In this document: positions 1 to 12,860 of the stretch, piece by piece
Layout: each line of letters starts with the position of its first letter
Numbering within the stretch: position 1 is the first letter of the stretch
DNA from: Sipunculus nudus
Lineage: Eukaryota; Annelida; Sipuncula; Golfingiida; Sipunculidae
Assembly (NCBI GenBank): GCA_026874595.1
Contig: CM049322.1
Coordinates: 57,228,386-57,292,385, forward strand
Reading direction: 5' to 3'
Length of the DNA: 64,000 nucleotides
Position numbers and translations under genes: made by a program
Notes under the pieces: generated by a model
What the model was told of the DNA's origin: nothing
What the model saw: the letters and a program-made list of their open reading frames with translations, nothing else
Database searches by the model: none

Positions 1-127
1 GGGCTATCAGATCAAATGTGTTCCTGCATAAGTAGCCATTTTTAATTTATCTGTTTATTCTTTTTAGAGTGTTTACATGACATCATCCAATCAGTAGCTG
101 TCAACTACGGATATGTTTGCATTTGAC

Positions 128-298
128 CACAGGCGCGGATCCAGGGTTTTTTTTGCGGGCGGGGGGGGGGGGGGGGGAGGGGGTTGTCAACGCTTAGTGT
201 ATTTAAACATTGGGTGATTATTCCGAGCAATTCACCTGTCATGGTTAAAAATTGGTGGGCGGATCCCATTCCCCCCCCACCCCCGATCCGTGCCTTTG
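128..298. mobile_element. hAT-like MITE with poly-G core
   Basis: The two ends are imperfect inverted repeats: the left starts CACAGGCGCGGATC and the right, read on the minus strand, starts CAAAGGCACGGATC (12 of 14 match). Inside are a long G run (about 153-181) and a C run (about 271-284) in inverted positions. CAGG(N)CGGATCC-type ends are typical of hAT-derived MITEs in invertebrates. The short word TTTGACCA occurs at both borders (122-129 and 295-302), but it overlaps the repeat ends, so the exact 8-bp target duplication is ambiguous. No coding capacity. Confidence 0.55.
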
Positions 299-302
299 AC
301 CA

Positions 303-3300
303 ATTACATTGACCGCCAGATGAGGGTCTGATATGTTGTAATGCTATGTGGGTCTCATAATTTTAAATAATACTTTTTCCTTTTAATAACCTTAAAGGAC
401 CTTGTTTAAAAAATTAGTTCCTTTAATCCTCTACCCTGCATAATCAGGTTTTCCCTTGAAATGTAAAAATATTTTTTTTCACAGCAAAATACAAGTGGAC
501 AAGACTTATATACGCTCAGTTAAAAATACATGTTAATATGGACATATTGCTAATGAAAATTGTACGATTATTTAAAAATTTTCTTTTTTCCAGGCACTTG
601 CCTTCAAACCTTGAACCTTAAAACCTATGTAGTTTGAGCCCCTCTAGGCGGCGCCTCCTCCTACAGAACAAACCATGCAGTTCTTGTTAGTTTCATACAG
701 TTCAAGGACACGGGATTCTGGGAAATACGGACTAATCACGGAGGTACAGCAGAAACAAATTGTAGGTCAACAGGTCATAAATATTATAATACTGTTACTT
801 CAGATATATAGCCTACTAATAAGAATTATAAGATTGTATTTGTACAGTTCACCTACCCTGTTAACCTGTTTTTTTTTCGCGATTGTCAAAATGTTGATGC
901 TATCATCGGTTGGCACAGAAAGAGGTAAATCACCTGAATACCAGGGTATGTCGCTGTCTGAACTGTCGTTCCTGGGCTATGATACTGTGTACCTACCATT
1001 TATTCATAGTTCTACCTGAATTTATAACTTGGAGGTCTAATTAAAGAAAAAGAAATAATCAATTTTGCGTGTACATCACTTCCTTCTCCTGCCCTGTACA
1101 GGCCTATAATTTTCAAAACACCATCAGACAAGGATTCCGATATGTTTATAAAATTATATGGTGGAGGTAACATCCTCCTATTTTAATTCTTTTTAATGCA
1201 ATCGTTCTCCTCAGTAAGGAATTTGACAGCAAGGTGATCTCAAAATGCCATCATAGATTAAATCACATGACCATTGTGTTGTAGCTCTGAAAAAGCTGGC
1301 AGTATTTATTTTATATTACTGTAGCATCTTAATCTGTTCCCCTCCCACAATTATATATTCAATTTATTCAAAGAAACACACCGGTTAGTAATGGAATGAT
1401 AACAACATAGAATAGCATTTACTGCATCAGTAAAAATTTAAGTGTGTAAAATATTTTGTATAATGTCCAAATTCATTGCACTTTGTCAGTATAGCGCGAA
1501 AAATAAGACAGTCTGACTCATAAATCACTGAGCATGTAGCCTTTGAAAGGTCTGTTCGTTGTCCATCGGCATATTTTTTATTTATTTTATTTTTTGTAAT
1601 TATTTAAATAAATATGTTTGGAGCACGGCTGCTAGGGAACCACTGTACCCCCCGTGCTGTAACTTGTAGCTGTGCTGAACATACTGGTGTGTGTAGAAGG
1701 CAGAACATGTCTCTCTCCTGCAAGAAACTAGGAAATACAGCATTATCTATTCCACACAAATTGTATCACAATATACATCAATAATGAACAACTCTGACTA
1801 AAAAGTCAATGTGATCTTTTGTTTGTTTAATGAGTAATCCTTAGAGCTTACAATTCTGGATAACTTGAATTGCTGTACTGATCTGGTTAGTGTTACATTG
1901 AACCTATACAGGTGAATACCGCCAAGTCATAAAAATACATTACAAGGATTATATGTAACTAAATGGATGCAAACTTGCCTGAATAACAATTTAACTCAAA
2001 GTTCAATAAAATGTTTTCATAATAAAATGTCATATTTGGTTATGCAAGTAATGTTATACTAATAAGCAGAAAGTTAATACCCTGAAACCGTAAGCTGTTT
2101 CAGTAGATAGCTGTATCAATTTTGCGGAGAGACCAACAGAACAGTTGGTCGAATGATGAATTAAATTTCACACTTTTGTTCAATTCTTTAATGCGAGGGA
2201 GTGAACCAGCTAATAACAAGCTAATCTGAATATATTGTTTATCATTCCTAAATTAATAGTCTGATCAAATAGATGTTATTGCTTACATTTAATGTTTAAA
2301 CCCAGTAATGTAAAATGTGTACTACGGGAAGTAGAAAGAGCTGTTAATTTTAATTGTCATATGTTGTTCAAATCATTCAACTGTGTAAAAGTTGGTTAAT
2401 GGCATCCCCAAATATCACAATATGTTTCCTGTTTCGTAAATGCCACCTTAAACAAAAACATGCATAATTCTCAGTCAGATTTAACTGGTCTTGCATTACT
2501 GGACTTTATTAGTCTTTCCTGACACTCGAAAGATGCACAGAGTTACTGTACCTGATAAGCGTTTGACAGCTGACTGCTTATTCAACAGCCATGACATAAG
2601 GCCAGGTGCTTGATATCAGACTTGTTATCAGTTAGGGTGTCTAAGGTGCCCATTAAAGGTTTTTGTTTGTATCTCGGATACTGCGTTTTTGTATCAGGAA
2701 TAGAGAATATTACTATTTGTGTCGGGGTTTAAAAAGGGATTTGACCGTTGTGTGTTACCTAATCTGATACCAGTATGTTCTCTTGGCAAATCTGTCTAAA
2801 GTGGTGATTTGTATTATCTCCCTGTGAATGCATATGTGACTGGGCATGTGATAGATTCTCTAAATATAGATTTTTACCGACTTTACACGTACCTCTTTCA
2901 CTTGCCTTAGCTGTTAAGTAGGAACTTTATTTTTCTAGGAAAACAGAAATATATTTAAACTGTATCTCAGAGAGAAAAAAATACGTTAATTGAATTTATA
3001 TTATTCAGAGTGGAACGTATATGTCTGATTTACCACTTTCATTTAAAATTTAGAAGATTTTAACCATACAAAAATATCTATTACGATTGAAACCTAAAGA
3101 GTACTGACCTTGGCCCTGAAACAAAAAATGCTGCGCATGCACTTGGTATCTAATTATACGTCATCCATTTCAGCCTTAAAGTTAAACATTTTTTTAATAT
3201 TTTTAATTCTTTTCTGTTTTTATTTATTTTTATTTTAATTTCATAAACTCGTACAACAAGATTGATATCACTACTACTTTCACAGGTGGATGTTATTGAA

Positions 3301-4970
3301 TTTTGATGATCCCTTTTAATCAGTTGATCAAATTCATTGAAAAAAAGAAATAACTGATTTTGTTTGTCCTTACATCAAATTTTATTTGTTAAATAAATCA
3401 TGATCTTAAGCATTTAAATAACTATAGAATGTACCTTGTTAGATTTTCATTTTATAGTATACTCTTTAATGATATTTTCCTCTACGGGTTAGGTGAATGG
3501 AAGTATTGTCTGCTTGGCCCTGTAACATGTAAGCAAACTGAATATCAGATGATACATGCCACTAATTGCTACCCCAACCAGCGAATGACAGAAAATTCAC
3601 AGAGGTTCAGATTCATGACTCTTTACAGGGTCAGTATGGATTTCAGATTCGACTGCACAAATTAACTAAGTGGTTTCCGTTGTTGTTTATTTAAAAATTC
3701 TTTAATCATTATTTAGAAGCTAAAGTGCGTACATATTTGAAAAGTTATACATTTTAAGATCTTGTTCAGACACCTGAATAGATATTTAAACCCACTTTAT
3801 ATATTAAAGACATACATAAATGAAGAATGATATTATTTTCTTTAGACTGTATTTTATGCTAACTTTAGCATTTAAAATATATTAATGATTAATATATGGA
3901 TTAACAATGAGACATATTTATTTAATAGTTTCCTCAGTTTATCGTGTTTTATTTCAACTTTAAACTAAAGGGTCTGCGCTTTATCAATGAATCTATAAAT
4001 GTAACACTTTATCAAAATAATTAATAAATGAACGATTGCCTGTCCCCTTATACAAAATAAAAGGACTGCATTGGCAGAAATAGAATTTATATACCCTTAC
4101 AATAGTTTTATCAACGCTTACCTCACATGACTACCATTAAACTTTAATATTTACACACACTTAGCACCTTGCTTTATCCCTATACAATTAGTTGACAGAG
4201 ATACATGCTGCCTTATACCCTTATAACTTCCGGGCCAGTCATTTTACCAGTCATTCGTATTTTCGTTTTCAAACTGTCGCGGCAGGCTACTACAGGTTTC
4301 GGCTTATGTCGACTCATGTTTGAACCCTTTCAGCACAGAGGTTTAGATGGCTCTCCTACGCCTCATTTTGGGTAAATTCTCATGCTATTGATCTACAGCA
4401 GTTTCATATCCAGCCTCACAGGGCCATTTATTATGCCATTTAGGGCAATTCAACATTCCCAGCAGCCATTATAGATATGTACTAAAGCATATATTGTTCT
4501 CTATGACGCTAACTTGTAAAACAAAATCCTACTTGTATTTATCACTTATAAGCAATCTTATGAGGTAGATGCATATCTCCGTTGCTACTTTTTATTTTCG
4601 TTTCGGTTGACATTGGCCACTCGATCTATCCACATGCTTTGTCAGTTCACCGTTAAGGATTTACAGGCCAGTTTCTGATGTGATCTACGACCATTCTATG
4701 ACACAGCCATTGAAACGAAGTGTACGTACTTAAGTATGTCCAGCGATCTGGAACCTCAGAATTAGGTGGTCTTCTTCATCTTCGCTCATCTAAAATAATT
4801 TCCCAAGCTACTTTTACTGGAAATTTAACAACTCTCTCTTAACAGATAATGAATATATAAAACAGGTAAAAGGTATACTTTTTTTCATGCGCATCAGAAT
4901 CTAAACAAACCCATTGTAAAATCCCACAGTTAAGATGGGAAATGTGTAAAGTGGAAATTTAATCTTTTAG
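303..4970. other. AT-rich non-coding stretch
   Basis: No ORF here shows a recognisable domain. The longest open stretches (675-1019 and 3429-3665, plus strand) have no known motif and no convincing splice context. A somewhat less AT-rich patch lies at about 4255-4480. No tandem repeat longer than simple A/T runs was seen. Confidence 0.5.
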
Positions 4971-4974
4971 TGCA

Positions 4975-6445
4975 GGCTATAATAAATCTAAAGCAAAATC
5001 TGAAAGACTTCATAAAGATATAATCAATTCAAGACTAAAGGAGCTAGAAACGAGCATGGTGAATAATCCGGGCGATAAGATAATAGAAGAAATATTAGCA
5101 CATGATCGTAAACAATTCGATTTAAGGCTCCAGGTTAAGATGGATGGAAGAAGGGGACCGTAACACTAAATACTTTATGGGCTTATAAAAAAAGTAGAGG
5201 TATTTCAAAATGTATACAAAACATTATTTTAAAAGACGGAAAAGTCGTCAGAACCCAAAAAGAAATTTAAAAAAAGTCAACAAAACTATTATATGAACTT
5301 ATATAAAAATAAAAATACAGACGAAAAGTTACTTCAAGCCTTTATACAAGATATAGAACTACCACAGTTGAGTTACAAAGATAAAATGATCTGTGAGGAT
5401 TAATAACTAATGAGGAAGCTATAAAAGCTGTTAAAGAAATGAAAAACGGTTCCAGCCCATGACTAGACGGTCTTACTAAAGAATTTTTCAAATTCTTCTG
5501 GCCCGATTTATCTAAATTATTAATTGACTCATTTAATTATGCTTTCCACACCGGATCACTCCCAACCCCATAAAAGAAATGAGTAATGATAATATTGCAT
5601 AAAGGCAAAAGTTAGAAAGAGGCAATCCAGATAATCATAGACCCATCACTGTTAGTAACACTGATTATAAGATACTCGCTAAGACTCTTGCCATTAGATT
5701 ACAAAAAGTAATTAAATCTGTGATCAATACAAACCAAACTGGTTTTATAAAAGACCGAAATATAACTAACATCATCAGACTAATTGATGATGTCACAACA
5801 TACACACATAAATCAAAAACAAAAGGGGCCATATTAGCACTCGATTTCAGGAAGGCTTTTGACACTTCAAGCAAAAATGATTTGATTGAAACATTCCGAC
5901 TATTTGGATTTAGGAGAACATTTTGTCAAATGTTTAGAAATTGTTAACAATGACACAAAAAAACTATTCAGTACAACGGATGGTTAAGTCAATGGATTCC
6001 TTCACAATGCGGTGTCAGGGAAGGCTGTCCATTATCGCCCTTGACCTTTGTAGTCGCAGTGGAACTGCTGTCGTGTAAAATTAGACAATCTTAAATATTA
6101 AAGGTATTCAGCTCCCCTTGAAAAGTTATGATCGTAACGTCTTGAAAATCGTCCAATACGCGGACGACACAATGCTGTTCTTAACTGATAAAGGGACTTT
6201 TTCAACGCCCTAAAATTCTTAATAAATTTTAATAAAATAAGATAGACAAAATCATTCAGAAAAAAAATCAACATCAAGTAAAAAAAAAATTCTGGGAATT
6301 TGGTTTAGCGATTCACGGTCAGCATCTAATATACAAGAATATAGGGAAACCAAAGCAGAGAAAATCAAAGATATCTTTCAAAAGTTGAGTCGGAGAAATC
6401 TATCAGTTATCGGAAAAATTCTTGTAGTCAACACTTTTATCATTT

Positions 6446-6499
<54 letters not shown>

Positions 6500-7580
6500 T
6501 TCAAGATTTATGCTCTCCGGATTCTTACATGAATGATTTGAATAGAATTATTTATAAGTTTCTATGTTTCTATGGCAAAAACAATTCAACAACCAGAAAA
6601 CTATTGAAAAAAGGTAAAAAGAAAAACACTCGTTACTAAATATGAGACAGGGGGGTCTTAATCTAATAGATACTGCTACTATGCAAGATGCTCTGCATAC
6701 AAAATTAATATTAAAACTCAGCACAGATACATAAGAAACATGGAAAATTATAGCCCTTTTCTCATACAGCAAATTAGGAAAAAAACCTGAGTGTATTTGA
6801 AAAGCCAATACAAGACTGGAAAACAAAATCACTGCGACTAACATTACAAGATGAAAAAAAAAACTGAACGGCCGAATATCGAACTTTTCTGGCAAATAAA
6901 ATACCCCTCACATTTAATTAACAGCAATACATGGACGATGGCTTGACAGTGTACCGGACAAGTGAGACCTAAATCGTTATATCGGAAGAAATGCACAACA
7001 TATATCCCACAAAAATTCTGTTGGAGAAGATAAAAAATAGCGGATAGTAACAGATGCAATTAATGTGGAGAAGTCGAATATGTTGAATATTTCTTTTTTT
7101 CATACTATAAACTAAGGATATTTTGGTATAAAGTTAAACGAGACCTTTGATGCGAAATAGGAAACTTTATAAATTTAAATGAATCTCATTTAATGCTTTG
7201 TTACCAAGGAGACTATTCTAGAAAAATATATTAATTATAAACCTATATATTTTGATTGCAAAATGTGTATCAGTAAATGCAATATGGCGAGAAAAAAAGT
7301 CTAGAGTTTATATGGGAAAGCGAGCTACGATTAAGAGAAACCCATCCCATATTAGCTGCCGATGGGACACAGGGTGACATGTAAAGGCAGTGGATTACTC
7401 AATTAAAAAACAACTTTATGGCTCTGAGTTCATAAAAAAAAAAATCAAGAACAAATTTTGCCCAAAATGCAGGTTGGAATCACTGCTCGTAATTATTTTA
7501 GAATTACGAACTGGCAACGGCTCCCCAATGTAGGATTATTCCCACTGATTGTTGAAAAAAACACCGAATTTGAGGTTTAA
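4975..7580 (+). pseudogene. Tx1/L1-like LINE ORF2 relic (reverse transcriptase)
   Basis: This is a decayed non-LTR retrotransposon ORF2, readable through several frames with stops and indels. Landmarks in order: a pre-RT helix region (4990-5130, RLHKDIINSRLKELE); the AIKAVKEMKNGSSP motif near 5420-5460, where LINE proteins have N-K-SPG-DG; the TDYKILAKTLAIRLQK motif near 5660-5710; QTGFIKDRNI near 5735-5765; LDFRKAFD near 5838-5863; GCPLSPL at 6023-6043; and the catalytic YADD at 6157-6168. Thumb-like SVIGKILVVNTF (about 6403-6440) and GGLNLID (about 6652-6672) follow. This order is characteristic of the L1/Tx1 superfamily. The endonuclease half and ORF1 are absent, so the copy is 5' truncated. 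A (TA)n tract interrupts it. A short clean frame at about 7468-7578 may be the C-terminus or unrelated sequence. Confidence 0.9.
6448..6495. repeat. (TA)n microsatellite inside the LINE
   Basis: Uninterrupted TA dinucleotides lie between the thumb-like motif and the downstream C-terminal motifs of the LINE ORF2. The tract arose or expanded inside the dead element. Confidence 0.95.
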
Positions 7581-7661
7581 ATTACAAGAGTTACCGAAAG
7601 TTATGCAAGTTTTATAGTTAATATAGTATATACGTCATCGACAACCACTCTTATTCCACAG

Positions 7662-7868
7662 ATGTATGAACTTGCACGCAGCAGTGAAGTTTATTTGACG
7701 ATGACTAGCGTCAGCCTCGCATTCACTGGGATCGTGACAAGTTTCTTTATAGCAGAAGGTGGTCCTTTCCGAGCAGATGAAATACAAGTTACACCGGGTA
7801 CACACTGTTTCAACATAAATACCAATAGGGTTTGCTCATACAGCGTGAAATCACCCGCTCTGTACTAG
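7662..7868 (+). CDS. Unassigned ORF, possible exon
   Basis: An open frame of 68 codons starts with ATG directly after a pyrimidine-containing acceptor-like sequence (TATTCCACAG, ending 7661) and stops at TAG. The composition is less AT-rich than its surroundings. The frame contains a hydrophobic patch (VSLAFTGIVTSFFIA) and two cysteines near the end (THCFNINTNRVCSYS). No family is recognised. It lies just 3' of the LINE relic, so it may be 3' flanking sequence of the insertion or chance. Existence as a gene is weakly supported. Confidence 0.2.
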   Translation: MYELARSSEVYLTMTSVSLAFTGIVTSFFIAEGGPFRADEIQVTPGTHCFNINTNRVCSYSVKSPALY

Positions 7869-8097
7869 GTACATAGGGATACTGATCTGGGAAATCAATA
7901 TATACCAAAGAAATTTCATAACCAAAAAGAATATAACTTAAAGATGATACTAAATATTGATGACCTATTTCAGATAACACATTAAACAGCTTACGTGTTT
8001 TATGATTTTAAAATGTGTGCAAGTGTTGCTTTGGTATTAGAAATGATATAACAGCATGTACAATCACAGTTAAGAATGCCCATAAGAATTGATTATA

Positions 8098-8155
8098 GAT
8101 TATTATTATTATTATTGCTATTTATTATTATGGTTATTATTATTATTATTATTAT
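8098..8155. repeat. (TTA)n microsatellite, interrupted
   Basis: Repeated TTA/TAT trinucleotides with a few substitutions. Confidence 0.85.
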
Positions 8156-8690
8156 GCATTTACTATTTTCTTATTTCCTTACTTCTTGTTATGGTTACCG
8201 ATCTTAAAACAGTTATGTCAACTTATATTCAGATTGGGGCTATTTTAACCGATTGAATCGGTAGAATCAACATTTTTTCAGTTGATTTTATTATAATTTT
8301 TTTTTCAAAATTTAAAAGTAAAACAAGGAAATTTGCTGGTAGTCACCAGCTTTGCTTGCAGCCATTATTTTTCTGTGTTAGTCACTAGATGGCTATATTT
8401 TTGAGGGACCTGGGAGTAAAGTTACGCTGGGGTTTGCATGATGAATGAGTCTGAAACCTATTACAACTAATCAGAAGGAGGACTTTGAAAACTTACTGCT
8501 ACCTGTTGCCTTGACCGTAAGGCAACATTTCATGTTTGGTCAAACACCAAAGTCTGTCGTATAATTTATTCATTTGGTTTATTTTTTTTCATTTTTGTGT
8601 GTGTACACGCTAGCACATAAAAATATGAAGCGAGAATATCTATTATACTATATGTTTTACGCCTTTACGCCTTGTCGTTTTCACACATAT

Positions 8691-8978
8691 TCGCATGCAA
8701 AATCGAATATCACTCATACCATGCCAATACCGAACATCATTCAAATTAGTGATATTCGACTTTCGCATGCAAATATCGAATATCACTCATACCATGCGGA
8801 ATTCGAATATCACTGAAATCAGGGATATTCGTTATTCGATCAGACATATCATGCGGATATCGAAAATCACTCAGATCAAGGATATTCGATATTCGATATT
8901 CAATATTCGCATGCAAAAGCGAATATCAGTCATACAATGCGGATATCGAATATCATGCAAACTAGGGATATTCGAAGC
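8691..8978. repeat. Array of inverted CGAATATC/GATATTCG motifs
   Basis: About 290 bp contain many copies of the 8-mer CGAATATC and its inverse GATATTCG, mixed with GCATGC and ATGCGGATATCG words. Units of roughly 60-85 bp begin at GCATGC or ATGCGG and pair a CGAATATCACT segment with a later GGATATTCG segment, so each unit can fold back. No coding sense in either strand. Confidence 0.8.
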
Positions 8979-9039
8979 CGTAAGACGCCAATCACACCAC
9001 ACGCAGGTTGTTTATTTTGTATAAATCAGACTCTATCTG

Positions 9040-9665
9040 AGCAGCAGAACTGATACCAGTACTAGTAATACCGACACGTCTCAGAAAAGCAAACTAGATG
9101 ATATCTGTAGAAAGTTAAACGATATGGAGCAGAAAATAATAACAAAATCTTAATTCAAAGTTTTAACAGTTGATAAAAAGAGAATAAAAGGTTAAATTTG
9201 ATAGTAAATACACAAAAGGAGCAGTCAAAAAGAAACATTTTGATAATCTATGTTGTGGAGGAAGAGAATGGTAGAGAGACCTGGGAACAATGTGAAACAA
9301 TAGTGGGAAATGTTAATAAAGAGCAACTCAAACACCTTGATAAAGAAAATGTTGACATCTCGCGAGAACATCGTCTACTTTGGCTGGAAAAAGATAAAAC
9401 TAGACCATTCATTGTTCTCTTTTTAACGTTTGAAAGAAAAAAAAATATGAGGTTCTTCAGACAACATGCACGTTCTAACGACAATCCGAATCACCTGTTA
9501 TGTTCAGGAGGGTTTTGCAAAAGATTTGAGGCATGGGCGACGAATCCCAAAAGTCAAGCTGGCTGAGGCTTTGACAGATGAAGTTAGAGCATCGTTACGA
9601 TATGATAAGTTGGTTATTGATGGTGTAGTTTTGGTATGGAAAGATGGTCAAAACTATCAATGTTA
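9040..9665 (+). pseudogene. LINE ORF1 (RRM-type RNA-binding) relic
   Basis: The frame at 9198-9566 continues in another frame at 9466-9666 and resembles an L1/Tx1-type ORF1 RNA-binding protein. A short coiled-coil-like segment (SKLDDICRKLNDMEQKI, about 9080-9140) precedes it. The RRM-like part has NILIIYVVEEENGRE, the basic EHRLLW turn, then RPFIVLFLTFERKKN followed by RFFRQHAR, matching the family pattern of an RNP-like strand followed by a basic helix. The C-terminal part has VQEGFAKDLRHGRR and YDKLVIDGVVLVW, which fits the family's terminal domain. One frame change near 9480-9540 and upstream stops show it is dead. The same element's ORF2 relic follows about 200 bp downstream, as in a two-ORF LINE. 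Confidence 0.8.
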
Positions 9666-9859
9666 ACTATTAGTGTTTTATCTGTATTTTGGATTACAAA
9701 AATAAATCAGGGTATCAGATGACACAATTCTGCAAAGTTTCAAAATAATAATGTGAAGATCATTGGGTATCATACGCACACTAACAAAGCTAACCCTAAG
9801 ATTGGTAAGTTGCACACTAACAATTTAGATGAGGATGAAAATAAAATAATGATAATTGG

Positions 9860-11412
9860 GAAATGCTTAACATAGTAGCTTGGAATTAAAAATTGTTTGA
9901 AAAAACATATTTGGCACTCTGTATATTATAAAACCGGTTGAGAGTCATAACATTGTCAATAATGTTGCATATACAGCTTACACATCTGTGAGAAAAAAAC
10001 AAATATAAGTGTTAAAAGAGGTGGCATTATAGTTTATTTTAGAAACCAATATAAAAACTTGATTTAAAAGGCGATACCAAAATGCACTGTTATCTTGCTT
10101 TTTTTTATCCTAGATGGATGTAAAATAGAATTTTCTTTAGATGTTCCTGTGGTTTCAGTGTATGTTGCATCTGTATTTTAAGTAACATATTCACTGTTTT
10201 AGGATGATGATGATGATGATGATGATGGTATATGCACACTATAAAATGTGCTTTTATGAAGTGATTATTCCACATGTTGAAATAAAAAAAAAACATTATT
10301 AGGTATTCTTAATGCAAGAAAGGGATACCTGCAAGATATCCTGACGGATGATTGCGAGGACCCTTTTGTTTTGTTTGAGTCTAATGGTGAGTCTTTATTC
10401 AGAGAGAGAAAAAATGGTAAAGAGCAAAATGTTAATAAGTTTGGTAATTCCCTACAATAACTATTTGTAGCTCTAAATATAAGCATACTAAATGATACAT
10501 TTGATTCTGAATAACACGGAGAATATACATTGTGCTCTAAGACGGGAAAGAGCATCATTGACTTTAGTATTGCTAGTACAGACATGTTTACATTTTTTTA
10601 CTAAATTTGAGGTCCTAAATATGTATCTGTCTGATTAGTTTCCTATCTTATCTTATCAGAGTACTAATTGTACACCACATGGGCTGTCTAATATACAGAA
10701 CGTAAAGAAAATCAGTTTGTATGTGAAGATGGTGATAAATTCGTCACATTTTGTGGATCAGTTTTATGTAAATGTCTATCAAAAACCTAACTCTGCAGCT
10801 GAAGTAATCATGTTACTAATGCAACATGTTGCAAATGTACATACAACAAAGATCCAGCGGGGCAGTGAAATCAGAAACACAACCAACATGGTGATATACT
10901 GAATGCATAATGTCCAAACAGGAAAAGTACAATTCATTGAACAAATACAGCAACAACATTTAAACATTTAAAGAGAAAATAAACAAAATGTTTTCAAAAA
11001 TATGTGTGCTAAAAAGAAAGAAATACATGAAAGGAAAACAAATGAGAATATGTTGAGATGTCAATCAACTGAGGAATGAAACGCATAAGATTGAACATTA
11101 ATCAGAAAAACAACATATCAAAACGTGAATGGTACAATCATTCATAACAATTGTATACAGGTAGAGATCACACAAATAAAATTTCTGAACATGTCACATA
11201 ATTATTAATATCAAACATGGATGCGAATGAAAGCTCTCAAGAATGAATGCTTAACAAAAAAAACCTCTGATATAATAAACAAAGTGATACAGAAAACGAA
11301 AAATAAAAAAGCACCTGGACCTGATTGGCTGGTTGCGAAGTTATACAAAAATCATATTGATAAACCTGAGGGCATGTTGTCAGTGTTATTTAATGAGATC
11401 CTCAGTTGTTGA
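9860..11412 (+). pseudogene. LINE ORF2 relic: endonuclease and start of RT
   Basis: The segment starts with LNIVAWN (about 9868-9888), matching the endonuclease N-terminus of many LINEs. RGGIIVYFRN follows near 10020-10055, then NARKGYLQD near 10308-10335 (family GDFN-R-G--D), GEYTLCSKTGKSIIDFSIAS near 10520-10575, and LSD-FPI near 10630-10655, the SDH motif with H lost to a stop. The RT N-terminus is seen as NKKAPGPDWLVAKLYK at about 11305-11355 and VLFNEILS just after. Beyond 11412 no RT palm was found, so the copy is internally eroded or 3' truncated. It follows an ORF1 relic on the same strand, so the two are probably one insertion. Confidence 0.8.
10203..10227. repeat. (GAT)n microsatellite
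   Basis: Eight perfect GAT-type trinucleotides inside the decayed endonuclease region of the LINE. Confidence 0.9.
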
Positions 11413-11429
11413 ATATATTAATCAAGGTA

Positions 11430-12595
11430 TTTGAACAGCGAGCTCGTGATATTGGTGTACAAGAATAGCATGCGCCTCAAAAACTGTCAAATGGCAAAAG
11501 GTTAAAAAGGTTTGCAATAATAAGCCAAACTAGAAACTAAAAAAAAATTAATCTGTGTACCAAATGTGAGACACAACCAAAGCTTAATTAGAATAAGATG
11601 CTCAATCCATGATCTTGAAAACAGACTGGTTGAAGGCATAAAATCCCTGAATTAGAAAAAAAAAGCGTATCTTTTGTTTTAACCAAGGGACAATTGTTAT
11701 TGAAGATGAATATCACTTATCATGGAATTTTATTTATATGCATTTTTGAGTAGAAAATATTTAAGTGAATATATTGTTTGAAGAATCAAAGGTTATTTTT
11801 TTCATCTTATGTCATGCAAAATATACCTAGGCTAAGAAAAACTTTGCAATTTGTATACATTACTTTTGAAAAAGAAACCTTTACATAAATCAGAGATTAT
11901 TGTAACACTTTATTGGTATATGGAATACACTTGCTTATATCTTTAATTGAAAATTATTAGGCAAATGTATAGTTGGAAATGATATAGAAATCCTTCTTTA
12001 GATTTGTCTAATTGATTATATATAGGATAAATTACGTTAGAATTGAATGTTTGCACACATAAATCACCATCTCAGAAAGAGAATTCCCTACTGATCAAGT
12101 ATTAGTTTAAAACATACCTCTGGTAATAATATTTTTACTTTTACTTTCGTACGTGTTTTCTATATTTATGATGTAGTAGATGTGCTTGTTTACTTAATAA
12201 GTATCCAGAAATAAGTTAAGTTTATACACTTATATGACGGTAGATGGCAGCACTATACTGCCTTGTGATTTAGCAAGTTATTGTAAATATGTCCTATTTA
12301 TGTGCGATTGATATGAGTTCAGTGCTATCCGTTATACTATGTTGTTTTCATATACTGGTATATTCAGTTTTACACACATATATCCTACTTTTATTTATTA
12401 TCTTATTTTTTATTTATTGTCTTTTTGTAACAATTAGTTACTTTAAATTACATTTTCATTTGATTTATAGTGTGCATCACAAAGGTTAAGCACCACAAAG
12501 TATCATGTTAAGTAACGTTATGATGATTATACGGTTCTATGGGCCAGAGGTGTTTACAATTAAATAAAATTTATTATTATTTTTATTATTATCTT
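11430..12595. other. AT-rich non-coding stretch
   Basis: Nothing recognisable. The open frame at 12289-12489 is a hydrophobic low-complexity translation of T-rich DNA. The first few hundred bases may be unrecognised remnant of the LINE upstream. Confidence 0.4.
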
Positions 12596-12860
12596 TAGAG
12601 CAGTTGACTTTAAGTCAACTGAGCTATGGCGATGGTTCTTTGCCCGTCATCTGTCCGTCTGTCTATTTATTACATCAGTCTGTTAAGATGGAACGTTTTG
12701 AAACAATTTTACCTGAGAATCTGAAATGATTGTAATGTAAGATGTCCTGACGTTCTGAAAAAAAAAGACTGACAACTTGGGCTCTGCAACTGCGTTTCTT
12801 TCAAGTTATTAAGGAAACGCCACCATTTTCCATTTTGTTATCCTTCTAGGCTGTCCATTT
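12596..12860. repeat. Candidate dispersed repeat with a perfect terminal palindrome
   Basis: A perfect 21-bp palindrome centred on TTGACTTTAAGTCAA lies at 12601-12621 and is followed by CTATGGCGATGG and a CTGTCCGTCTGTCT run. This combination looks like the end of a dispersed mobile element rather than unique DNA. The other end was not identified. Confidence 0.3.
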
